In this document: in pieces, positions 44,206 to 53,230 of the stretch
How the letters are laid out: every line of letters starts with the position of its first letter
How positions within the stretch are numbered: position 1 is the first letter of the stretch
Assembly: GCA_032622095.1 (NCBI GenBank)
Contig: CP136069.1
Span: forward strand, 105,676,278-105,740,277
Reading direction: 5' to 3'
DNA from: Siphonodentalium dalli
Taxonomy: Eukaryota; Mollusca; Scaphopoda; Gadilida; Siphonodentaliidae
Length of the DNA stretch: 64,000 bases
Notes under the pieces: generated by a model
Told to the model about the DNA's origin: nothing
Databases searched by the model: none
What the model saw: the letters and a program-made list of their open reading frames with translations, nothing else
Position numbers and translations under genes: made by a program

Positions 44206-44905
44206 TAAAGGCCAAAGAAAAAAGATTGTATGTTTCCGGTAACATAGCGAAAAATTTAGGGTAGGTATAGGTAGGGAATTTTTTTAATTTTATTTTATTT
44301 TGATATTTTTTTTCCAGCTGCAGAAATATTGAACTACCTCGACCAAAGTGACATAAAATGCCAACCCGTGCCATGGGGAAAGTATTACTTGATCAACACA
44401 GTGGAAATATACATTAAGATTGATAAAAAATCAAACTTACTTCATGCTTACGTATGTTTTTTATTATATCTAATACCACATTATAATAAATTTGGCTATA
44501 AACTTGGTACAAAATTGATGTCACTAACTTTTTATATGAATTTTTACCAATAATACCGCCATTATACCGTACATGTATTGTGACGATTACATCCCATTGT
44601 CTGGGGGTAGCCAGTACACCCACCGAGCATGCCTGGTTTTTGGAAACAGTAGCTACATGTATACCCCTAATATATGCAGTGATAACCACTTTACATGTAT
44701 ATATACAGATACACACCCACCATGTCTGTTGATAGTGTTCCATAAGTCCCAAACAAGACATAAAGCAGGCAGGAGATCCACTCTCAGGAAATTAAAATTG
44801 CGAAAATTTTGACTTTTTCTCAAAATATCAATAAAAAGTTTAGGGTAGGCGGGTTATTTTTAGGGTCGGTCGATGTACGGAAACATAGTTTTTTCTTTGG
44901 CCTAA
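44206..44905. mobile_element. 700-bp inverted-repeat element
   Basis: AAAGGCCAAAGAAAAAA with nearby TATGTTTCCGGTA at the left is mirrored by TACGGAAACATAG and TTTTTTCTTTGGCCTA at the right; 'tttagggtagg' is present at both ends. The interior includes spliced-looking open stretches but nothing I recognise as a transposase. Confidence 0.7.
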
Positions 44906-45071
44906 GGAACATTGCAACTGGTTTGAAGTAACATGACCGCGTTGCGTCAACAATGGAACTGCATTGATGGTAATTTTCAACATGGTCTCACTGAGGTTCT
45001 ATCAAATATAAATACTAGTATGGTTGAGGGAGACAATTATTTTGAGAATATGTGATCCTGTGTTAACATGA

Positions 45072-45457
45072 GCCTAAGGCGACACCAATTTTTAAGTCTG
45101 GTTTACGAACACCTCCTACAACTTTGTTTCCATTTCATGAAAAAAAAAAAAACTTTTTTTGTCCCAAAATATTTTATACGCGTACTGATTTTCATGTGCT
45201 GTCGCATCCGGTTCTACTTATGATCATTTACAGATCCATATTTTCATGTATTTCATGACAAGATATGTCTTGTTTGGTTTGAACAGAATTTCATTCAAAA
45301 ACATTTTTTCACAATTTTTGTAAAATTTATGTAAAATTCCACGATTTACTTGATATAAATTGGGGGGACAATCTTTTTTATTTTTATTTTTTTCCCTCCT
45401 GCATCTACTTTTTTTCTCCCCACATCGTAAACCAGACTTAAAAATTGGTGTCGCTTA
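45072..45457. mobile_element. MITE family a, copy 2 (inverted relative to copy 1)
   Basis: Ends TAAGGCGACACCAATTTTTA and TAAAAATTGGTGTCGCTTAA. The internal sequence is the reverse complement of 36,328-36,709 with modest divergence. Confidence 0.85.
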
Positions 45458-45739
45458 AATATCATCTGCTGGAGTCAAAATCATTGAACCGTCACTTATG
45501 CATGCACATGTTGTCTTGATGTTGAGTCTGGCTTTCATCATTTTCATTAGTTTTACTGTTAATATCCACCAAAGGTTGAGGTGTTATGGAACAACTGTAT
45601 GGCATCGTATACTGTTATCTTCCGAGTAAATATGGAGTCTCTAATTCTTTTATCAGTCACGCATCTACTCATCAAATAGTATAATCCTTAAATATTTGTA
45701 GTCCAGGTGATCTCGACTGCACAGTACATGTATAAACAT

Positions 45740-45955
45740 TCATCTGCAGTGTGTTTTAAATTTCTTTGCCGTGTAACAACTGTTGTCCCAAGTTTCAATG
45801 CCTTGTCCTCCTGGTATGTAGGGATTACCAATTTACCATTGCCGTGTTTTAATTTGCAATTTTGATGATGACGCTCACTAAGCTTGTTGATAATTTTCTT
45901 TGTCGTGTAACAACTGTTGTACCAAGTTTCTACGCCGCGTCCTCCTGGTATTTAG
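45740..45955. repeat. Two-copy tandem repeat of about 140 bp
   Basis: TTTCTTTGCCGTGTAACAAC...GTCCTCCTGGTATGTAGGG (about 45,759) is followed by TTTCTTTGTCGTGTAACAAC...GTCCTCCTGGTATTTAGGG (about 45,896). The second copy ends where the next foldback element begins. Confidence 0.7.
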
Positions 45956-45956
45956 G

Positions 45957-46904
45957 GGGACACACTAATAGTTGTAGTCCGAGCCCGAGTCCGAGTCCAG
46001 TAAAATGTGTAGTTGGGATTTTCAATTTCGTTTATTGTCGTTAATATAATTCCAATAGTGATGAATTTTGAGTTTATGCCAATTACAAATAAAAAAAACT
46101 AAAAAGATAATTTGTAAGTCTTATATTTAAACTTTTATCGACAATTTTCGTTCTCCAGCACACTAAAAGTTGTAGTTGGAATCAGCCTAGCCGGCCACCG
46201 AGTCGCTAATTAGCTGTTAATTGCTATTGTTAGGCGGCTGATTGGATTAAGTCAGTGGTGGGTCGCATGAAGATCAAAGGGCAAGTAGTGGGGAATAAAA
46301 ACAAACAATTACTTTTTATTAAGCAATATATGAAGGTTTAGCAATTTTAAAGATTACTCTTTAGGAGAAAGTGTGTGGCCCTTGAAGGAAATGTGGAGAA
46401 GCATTTCTGTTCCAAACAATCTAAAAGGTGTTGGCGTAATTTAACATTTATAAAATTTATTCTTGAAGGCGATATATCATACCCGTTTGAAACGTGATAT
46501 GATCTCACTTGTAACAACAAGTAACTGTATAAACAGTACTTTGATTATATTTCACTATAAGTTGCAAACACTCTTGTCTTAACTCATAAATCCATTGATT
46601 TGAGCCGCCAACATATTCCTAACAATAGCAATTAACAGCTAATTAGCGACTCGGCGGCCGGCTCGGCTGATTCCAACTACAACTTTTAGTGTGCTGGAGA
46701 ACGAAAAATGTCGATAAAAGTTGAAATATAAGACTTACAAATTATCTTTTTAGTTTTTTTTATTTGTAATTGGCATAACTTACCACAAACCAAAATTCAT
46801 CACTATTGGAATTATATTAACGACAATAAACGAAATTGAAAATCCCAACTACACATTTTACTGGACTCGGGCTCGGGCTCGGACTACAACTATTAGTGTG
46901 TCCC
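45957..46904. mobile_element. Foldback element with about 275-bp inverted arms
   Basis: Begins GGGACACACTAATAGTTGTA and ends with its reverse complement. The arms continue inward with high identity as far as CTAACAATAGCAATTAACAG (46,236 region and 46,618). The arms differ in small details, such as CCGAGCCCGAG repeats and a 13-bp stretch near 46,780. A non-coding loop of about 385 bp separates them. Confidence 0.88.
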
Positions 46905-48490
46905 AATCGTTTCGACGATTCTACGACCAATTCCACGATTCTGCGGCTTGACAACCACGGTGCTGCGGCAATTTAACGATTCTGCGACCAGGCTGATGCG
47001 ATAAACACGAAAAAAACATTAAGAAATGAATAATTCCAGAAATATAGACAGTTATGTACCACATATTATATTTCTATTAGGTACGGTGATCTTCGATTCG
47101 ATAATCGGTAGAGAGTTCAGCACTAGACAGTTAGCACAACAATACATAATCTTTGACACAAATAGACCAGTTGTTTTGGATTTACACACATCACTGTGTG
47201 AAATTCGTCTTTAGAGTTGAGAAAATATATATAATGTCCTATAAAATTGAGTGGAAACCAAATAACAACATAGCCATACGTCTTTGGTTGATTTTTCACA
47301 ACTGATGTTAACCTCAGTTCTGTGATTGATGGAGCTGTGTCCATATTTGTGGGGGTATCATCGCACTCAATTGACAACGCCGAGTAGTCGACTATGACAA
47401 CGACGATTGTGAGACCAGAAATTGAAATTTCATTAACTTGTGCTCACGAGAAGTCGTTTTCTAATGAATGTCACGCTCGCTATAGACATGAATACGCATA
47501 TGAATCACACGACCTCAAGGCTTCGAGATTAAGACTCTTTTATTTGGAGCCAGCCGTGGAAAATAAAGTAATGTCGAATCGTATATTGCTATACTGTACA
47601 GGTTTAATTTCCATATCTGTGCACCACACATTACATGATTTAAATTTCCCGCCTATCCAACTTTCCTTCCGTCTGTCTGTACGCATAACTAGCAGCCGAC
47701 TCACAATGCCTCGGTATTTTCTTATGGCCAACATGTCTTATTCTCAGTTGCGTTGGGTATCGATGGTGGGGAATGGTCGCCTTCATGTTAGAAATTAACT
47801 CCACACATGAAACTTAATATTATGTTTTGCGTATAATTCTATATTTTGACATCCAGGTATATATATCTATAAACGGTGAAAATGATATTCTATAATGATT
47901 TATTTATTTGTGATTAAAATCTAGTTATCTAAAATATAATTCCCTCGCGCAGTCAAGATTTGCCTCCAGATATTACAATTCTATGACATTTATTTCCTAT
48001 TAATTCTTAACTCATTTGAAGTATGCACACATCAGTTTACCCAATTGAAAATACTACCGCAACAAAACACCCCATGTTAATAATATACCGGCAAGTTGGC
48101 GTCCGAACCGGGGGATCCTGGGTAGGGGGTCATAAATCAGCGTATCCCTATAGGTTATTTTTTTTATTTTGGCTACTTTCGGGACCAACCAACCCAATGT
48201 TCTACTATTTTATGTATGTATACGTTTTTACTGCAATTTTCTGGCATCCATCCCTTTTATTTTTATTTTTATTAAAGTGTTGCTCATTACTTTCAGTTTC
48301 AGATAACCATAAAGAATTTTAACTAATGCTTTCATACAAACACATCTATAAAAGTAACTAAACGGTCAATAATTTTTCGAGGACATCTTTATATGTAGGG
48401 CCTACCTGCTAATCAGAATATGACTAAAATAACTCATGTTATGGTAGGGTAAGTGGTGACATTTTCGAATGAACAAGTCAACTTTACAAA
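46905..48490. other. Region with several unassigned open stretches
   Basis: Has a more mixed base composition than its surroundings and several open stretches on both strands around 47,026-47,800 (the longest, plus strand 47,394-47,798, is 134 codons without a recognisable start). None matches a family I know. They overlap one another on opposite strands, so at most one could be real. Confidence 0.4.
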
Positions 48491-48494
48491 AATT

Positions 48495-48785
48495 ACAAAG
48501 GGTTAACATTGTAACTACACATCAATGATATTTTAATATAGAAAGGGTTAATAAAGTAACTACGCGTCAATGATGCTTTAATAAAGACAGGGTTAATAAG
48601 GTAACTTCACATCAATGGTGCTTTAATATAGAAAGGGTTAATAATGTAACTACTCACCAATGTTACTTAGTATAGAAAGGGTTAATAAGGTAACTACCTG
48701 TCAATTAATGATTTAATATAGAATGGTTAATAAGGTAACTACACGCCAATGGTGCTGTAATATAGAAAGGGTTAATAAGGTGACT
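48495..48785. repeat. 45-bp tandem repeat
   Basis: Six to seven units with the core AGAAAGGGTTAATAAGGTAA. The GGGTTA word occurs at about 48,500, 48,545, 48,590, 48,635, 48,679, 48,724 and 48,769, a period of 45. It lies next to the right CCTGGGT array. Confidence 0.88.
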
Positions 48786-48814
48786 TCAATGCAGATTATA
48801 CAGTTTAACAAAAT

Positions 48815-49109
48815 ACCACAGGTGTATATATCCGGGTGAACACTGTAGTAAATACCTGGGCGAAACCCTGGTGTAAAAACCTGGGTGTAAATACCTGGTG
48901 TAAATACCTGGGTGTAAATCCGTAAAAACCCGGGTAAACTGGGGTTTATACCTAACATATATAGAAAACACCTGGGTAAATATATATAAATCCCTGATTT
49001 ACCTGGGTGTAACCTGGGTGTGACCTGGGTGGAACCAGGGTAAAACCTATATGTACCGGGGTATACCTAGGTAAACACCAAGATTTACCCAGGTACATTT
49101 TTATATGGG
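48815..49109. repeat. Right CCTGGGT-rich array and terminal inverted repeat
   Basis: Diverged CCTGGGTGTAA/ACCTGGTG motifs lead into the terminal 28-bp sequence that is the reverse complement of 33,910-33,937. It mirrors the arrangement at the left side of the nested interval, though the motif spacing is looser. Confidence 0.8.
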
Positions 49110-49456
49110 GTGTGCACATGACATCATTAGAAGGGGCAATACACTCAAGGAGTTAAAGTGACACGAAACAAGGGACGTGATGCAATATTGGTGTTTGAAT
49201 ATTAAAGGAACACAAGACACTCTAAAGGGACACAAATACACTCATTATGAATGAATGTTAACAATACAAGCGCAGTGGTTGAAAGTTAAAATGACACAGA
49301 ACAATATTTAAAGTTCAAATTTTCGGGCACTTAATGCGCCTTTTATCATTACGTATTGTTTCTCACTCTACAATTCCCAATAATCCACTCACTCTCTCCC
49401 CGCTTATAGATATATAACGAAAACGAGAATATCATGTTGATGAAGTTTATTGAAAT

Positions 49457-49837
49457 TTAATCGTCCGAATTGTCATCACTTTCGTCAGAAGTGTCATTTG
49501 ATTCGTCCATGAATTTTTCTAGCATCGGTTTGTACTTTAATATTGACATTTTCAATGCATCACATTCTCCATAACCATTATTCAAATATTTGTCGACTTT
49601 ATCCATGACTCTGTTGTGCAGAGTCCCATTGCGCAGCTGCAGATACGTAAATATTGTCATAGCATAACCAGTCATAAATTGCTTCATATCTTTACTTTTA
49701 AGGTCCTTGTCAGCTTGTACTCTTGCTTCTGTTTCTTTCGAGCCATTTTCCTTATACGTGTCCACTATATCACTCCATTCCTCACGTGTATTTATCTCTA
49801 CTCTCAGCACACAAACTTTTGAAGTATTCATCTTCAT
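49457..49837 (-). CDS. Helical acidic-tailed protein of Polinton element 2
   Basis: 126 residues with the pattern of a domain found next to zinc fingers in Polinton-like elements of invertebrates: EEWSDIVDTYKENG, a helical middle (FMTGYAMTIFTYLQLRNG), HNRVMDKV, a second helix, then an acidic tail (SDESDDNSDD). Its ATG lies inside the preceding zinc-finger ORF, which it overlaps by 56 bases in another frame. The family normally carries this domain fused after zinc fingers, so either a frameshift has split one gene or the overlap is real. Function unknown. Confidence 0.6.
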   Translation of the reverse strand: MKMNTSKVCVLRVEINTREEWSDIVDTYKENGSKETEARVQADKDLKSKDMKQFMTGYAMTIFTYLQLRNGTLHNRVMDKVDKYLNNGYGECDALKMSILKYKPMLEKFMDESNDTSDESDDNSDD

Positions 49838-50150
49838 TCAATTTAATTTTCTTATTCTGACTATCATCCGTGTCCTCAGTTAATTTTCGTTTTAACTTAT
49901 TTTCTTGACACCAGTTTTTTACGTGTCTCTGAACATCATAATGATCTTCGAACAAAAGCCCGCAGTCTTTACAAGGGTACGACATGTCTTCTCGATTGTC
50001 TATGTTTTGACGGTTCTTCTTATTAATTTCATCGAGCTCACCAGGTGGCCTTATGTCGTTAGTATAGTCATTATGTTGACCCTGGGGCACAATATAATTA
50101 TATGCTATGCCCTTCTGTTGACCAGGGAGTTCTCTGTCATCGTATTTCAT
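49782..50150 (-). CDS. C2HC zinc-finger protein of Polinton element 2
   Basis: 122 residues with one C-x2-C-x12-H-x4-C finger (Cys60, Cys63, His76, Cys81; YPCKDCGLLF...RHVKNWC) followed by a basic cluster (ENKLKRKL, NKKIKL) suitable for nuclear targeting or DNA contact. The N-terminal half is polar without domains. Its ATG overlaps the ATPase stop (ATGA), so the three frames form one compact transcription unit. Probably DNA-binding; the target is unknown. Confidence 0.6.
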   Translation of the reverse strand: MKYDDRELPGQQKGIAYNYIVPQGQHNDYTNDIRPPGELDEINKKNRQNIDNREDMSYPCKDCGLLFEDHYDVQRHVKNWCQENKLKRKLTEDTDDSQNKKIKLNEDEYFKSLCAESRDKYT

Positions 50151-51157
50151 CGCATTCTGTTGACCCTGGTCTCAGTGTCGTTTGTATGTTTTTTCATCCC
50201 ATTCTGTTCATCTGTGTGTTCTCTGTCTTTTTGGAGATTATATTTCATGCCATTCCATTCACCCATATGTTGGTTCGTGTCCTCTTTTAGTACATTCTGT
50301 CGCAGACGTAATGTGTCCGGTGTTGCGGCTTTTAAATCCACCAGTAGGTAACCGTACGGTTCACTCGTCGCTTCCGAAAACTCTCGAACCATACGCTGAG
50401 GACATTCAGGATACATCTGTCTTGATAATGTTGAAATTAATCCCTTGTCGATTGGGTTATTGAACAATACCAAATATTGACAATTTCGTCGTTGCGTTGG
50501 ATCTTTGTTGTAGTAGAAATTCTGGTTCAAACTTATCAAAGATAAGTTCAAATGGTGACTTCCTTCGGAATGCAAATCATTAACTCTCTGGTCTTTTGAT
50601 GAAGTTTGCATCAAGTCATCGAGTATAACTAGATTTTTATACCGGGGGTTGATAAGAAAATCCAAGTTTGCTGGTATTCCTCGTATAAAGTTGACCTGAG
50701 GGGTGACGGTATACTTTATTTCGTCATATAGGGGCTGCCAATATTTATAAAACCATATTATTCTGTCAGGTGCGGGTGATATTTTTGAGGCAGACTTTTG
50801 TAGCAAGGTTTTCACGAAGTATGTCTTACCACTAGATGTCGGTCCACTTACACATGCCGTGAATGGATGCTTGAAAATAAAATCTTCTTGGACATTGGCC
50901 ATTGGATCATCAAAGCAGGATGTTAAGTCGCTTTGTTGATGTTTCCCCTGCTGGTGTTGTAGTATCTGGTGTTGCTGTAATGGCTGTTGTTGTGGCTGAT
51001 GATGCTGCTGCCTGTTGCTGCTACTGTTTGTTGCTGATGCTTGGTGCTGCTGCTGTGGGTGTCGGTTAACAAACTCAGTGTGCTTAGATTGTACATGTCT
51101 TATCAAATCATGGTTCCGCACATACTCACTAGAGCAAATTGAACACTGGTGCTTCAT
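50147..51157 (-). CDS. C2H2 finger fused to FtsK/HerA packaging ATPase (Polinton element 2)
   Basis: 336 residues. A canonical C2H2 finger opens the protein (Cys5, Cys8, His21, His26). A Gln/His-rich linker follows (about 33-75). The ATPase core has Walker A GPTSSGKT (105-112), Walker B NLVILDD (174-180), the sensor-like SLNQNFYY and YLLVDLKAATPDT. The C-terminal 50 residues are repetitive (GEWNGMK, DEQNGMK). It is the packaging motor, perhaps tethered to DNA or capsid through the finger. It lies just inside the right terminal repeat, like the element-1 ATPase, but is longer and only distantly similar. The frame is intact. Confidence 0.85.
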   Translation of the reverse strand: MKHQCSICSSEYVRNHDLIRHVQSKHTEFVNRHPQQQHQASATNSSSNRQQHHQPQQQPLQQHQILQHQQGKHQQSDLTSCFDDPMANVQEDFIFKHPFTACVSGPTSSGKTYFVKTLLQKSASKISPAPDRIIWFYKYWQPLYDEIKYTVTPQVNFIRGIPANLDFLINPRYKNLVILDDLMQTSSKDQRVNDLHSEGSHHLNLSLISLNQNFYYNKDPTQRRNCQYLVLFNNPIDKGLISTLSRQMYPECPQRMVREFSEATSEPYGYLLVDLKAATPDTLRLRQNVLKEDTNQHMGEWNGMKYNLQKDREHTDEQNGMKKHTNDTETRVNRMR

Positions 51158-51312
51158 TTATACTTGACTAAAATGTCTCGGTATATGGATTTCCTTTATA
51201 CAAATGTTCCTTATAACCTAAAATATGTCCTGTCCGTATGTTTGATAACTTTATGTAGATGAAATAGTCTGCCGGAGAAGCACTGTGTAGACGGGGAATC
51301 AACAGGTCTTGT
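51158..51312. other. Leader region upstream of the element-2 ATPase
   Basis: About 155 bp between the ATPase ATG and the foldback repeat. AT-rich; the likely promoter and 5' leader of the three-gene unit by position. No distinct motif can be assigned. Confidence 0.4.
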
Positions 51313-51780
51313 CGGTAAGAGAGTCAGACGAGAAGTGAAGTCTCGGCTATTAAAACATAGTAATGCGATAGCGAACATCAAGGTCAATCTATCCTCGGTA
51401 TCACTTTTCGATTTACAAAATCAATTTCACCGAGAGGTTCCCTCGTCATTGGTAGTGACGTAATTGCGGCGTTTTGCGGTATTTTAAAATACCGCAAAAC
51501 GCCGCAATTACGTCACTACCAATGACGAGGGAACCTCTCGGTGAAATTGATTTTGTAAATCGAAAAGTGACACCGAGGATAGATTGACCAATGACGGCTA
51601 TTGTATCTTTTGACAGATATGCGTGTCCAGACTCGTTTGATGTTCGCTATCGCATTACTATGTTTTAATAGCCGAGACTTCACTTCTCGTCTGACTCTCT
51701 TACCGCAGTAAAATACCGCAAAACGCCGCAATTACGTCACTACCAATGACGAGGGAACCTCTCGGTGAAATTGATTTTGT
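51313..51780. repeat. Large foldback repeat inside the right end of Polinton element 2
   Basis: Arms meet at ATTTTAAAAT (51,481-51,490). Left arm 51,313-51,485 and right arm 51,486-51,704 are reverse complements, apart from an extra stretch of about 47 bp in the right arm. A third, direct copy of the inner part (AAATACCGCAAAACGCCGCA) follows at 51,711-51,782 and abuts the terminal repeat. The extra stretch resembles 32,765-32,870 in the left subterminal region. Confidence 0.88.
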
Positions 51781-51782
51781 AA

Positions 51783-52158
51783 ATGGCCAAGATTACAGCG
51801 ACTCGGACCAGTCCATACACATATAATTGGTATAAAGCTATTTCTAAACATCGATTAATAAAATTAACAGAGTTTCATGAAAAAATATTTAAAATTTGTT
51901 TGAACAAAAATAGTTGGCCAATAACAAAAGATATTACACGCAAATAATTTAAAAACATTCGACATTTAATACCGATATTATTTCAGTAAGAGACCGAAAA
52001 CTCGTTATAAATTTTTGAGATTTTTAAAAACTTTTGAAAATTTTGGAGAAAAAAAATTAGGTTTTGAATTTTTTTTTGTGTGAATATTTTAGTACAAACA
52101 ATTTTACCTCCAAAAAATCTATTTTTAGATGTGGAGTCAACGAGACCCCCGTACTACT
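51783..52158. repeat. Right inverted terminal repeat of Polinton element 2
   Basis: Reverse complement of 31,955-32,314. Keeps the segment AGATGTGGAGTCAACGAG, absent from the left copy but present in related form at the element-1 end (7,180-7,206). Ends ACCCCCGTACTACT, followed by the ACTATA duplication. Confidence 0.92.
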
Positions 52159-52399
52159 ACTATACCACAGAGTCGGTTTGATCCAGCGCAGGGACTGTAC
52201 ATGTAGAAATGTGTCCTCCGTCTTGTGGATTCCGAAATCTGTGGCAGAATATTTGTAGACGAAGTGTTAGCAGAAAAGTTATCAAATCTTGGGTATATTA
52301 TAAACAGCGTCACTTATCCTACATCAGATGTAGATAAATATATACCGGAATCATTGCGTTGATGATGGTACTTCAACGCAGCCGCGATTCAACCACCAA

Positions 52400-53230
52400 T
52401 TTAGTCGAGCTGTTTTCCGAGTCTAGTAGAAATTTAGTAGAGCCTCTTTAGAAGGGGAATAAGCTCTGGTTTGCGGATATGTATAAGAATGAAACACAGA
52501 CTGTTGCGTAGAGCGTGTTCCGTGTCCAGTAGAAGATTTTCCGTGTAGATGTTCCGGGTTAGAAGAAGTGTACAAATCTTGAGGAATTAGTCGTTTTAAT
52601 TTGTACATGGATAAACAGATGTAACAGCAGCAACAATATATATATACACATAACATCTGTCTAGCATATAATGACCCCGCCGGACCGCATATTATGCAGC
52701 CCGACGGGTAAACTTGTCCGACAGCAATCTTCCAAATTCTGAATCTCTCTAGTGTTTTCTATCCTCCCTACCCAAAATTACCGTAGCTTTTTATATTTTT
52801 TTCGATGCAGTTCGCGATTGGTTATAACTGGTGTGATTTCATTACCAATCCGTTACCCGTTGTTACAACATAGGTGATTGCGTAATTACACATATGTAGA
52901 GAAAGCCGCTAACAATATATTCCCATGAATTATTTGTTTCGATAATCTGGATCTTTTTACACAATATATTCTTAATTCGAGCGACTATTCATAAATGGGC
53001 TTTTTGCGATAATAACTATGACGCAACGAGACTCCATTGTATAATGTTTTAACAGGTTTTAGAAATTTGCCGAAGGCTACCCATTTACGACATATGTTGT
53101 AATTAGCGCTGATTATGTCAAAGTCGACGTACGTGGTATTGTTATCGGCGCGTGAAATTATCGTACGAGAAATACTCAGTTTATGGAATCGTGATCAATT
53201 TGAGCAAGGGGGGATTTATTCACTCTGACA
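52400..53230. repeat. Repeat unit copy B, uninterrupted (831 bp)
   Basis: Begins TTTAGTCGAGCTGTTTTCCG and ends TTCACTCTGACA. Collinear with copy A once its two insertions are removed, so it preserves both empty sites: CCGTTACCCGTTG (about 52,851) and AATACTCAGTTTATGG (about 53,171). The minus-strand 77-codon ORF (52,423-52,656) is kept. The unit's own nature is unknown; neither end shows inverted repeats, and TG...CA LTR ends are not complete. Confidence 0.88.

Larger units (their letters stand above)
33910..49109. mobile_element. Nested 15.2-kb interval bounded by a 28-bp inverted repeat
   Basis: CCCATATAAAAATGTACCTG and eight further bases at 33,910-33,937 recur as the exact reverse complement at 49,082-49,109. 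Both ends continue inward into CCTGGGT-rich repeat arrays. This could be one long element with structured ends, or two copies of one MITE family facing each other. No target duplication is convincing. No gene is recognised inside; the contents are minisatellites, MITEs and foldbacks listed separately. Confidence 0.55.
31949..52164. mobile_element. Polinton-like element 2, complete by its ends (31,955-52,158) with 6-bp TSD
   Basis: ACTATA occurs at 31,949-31,954 and again at 52,159-52,164. Between them the DNA begins AGTAGTACGGGGGT and ends with its reverse complement. Inverted terminal repeats of 360/376 bp differ only at scattered bases plus one gap of about 16-18 nt next to the left end. 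Six-base target duplications and AG...CT ends are Polinton hallmarks. A packaging ATPase lies just inside the right end, as in element 1. No integrase, capsid, protease or polymerase gene is visible inside, so this copy is non-autonomous. The size is inflated by a nested repeat-rich interval (33,910-49,109). Confidence 0.88.

Noticed and set aside
44573-44812. Possible spliced exon in the 44.2-44.9 kb inverted-repeat element
   Set aside because: It looks moderately protein-like but lacks splice signals, a start and any recognisable domain.
47394-47798. 134-codon plus-strand open frame
   Set aside because: No recognised domain, overlapped by an opposite-strand frame, and situated in repeat-derived DNA. 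Not called as a gene.
48495-48785. CRISPR-like repeat array
   Set aside because: The 45-bp period has no constant-repeat/variable-spacer structure, and the DNA is eukaryotic. It is an ordinary minisatellite.
33600-49400. Capsid, integrase or protease genes inside Polinton 2
   Set aside because: Looked for jelly-roll, DDE and adenain signatures on both strands; only unassignable short frames were found.
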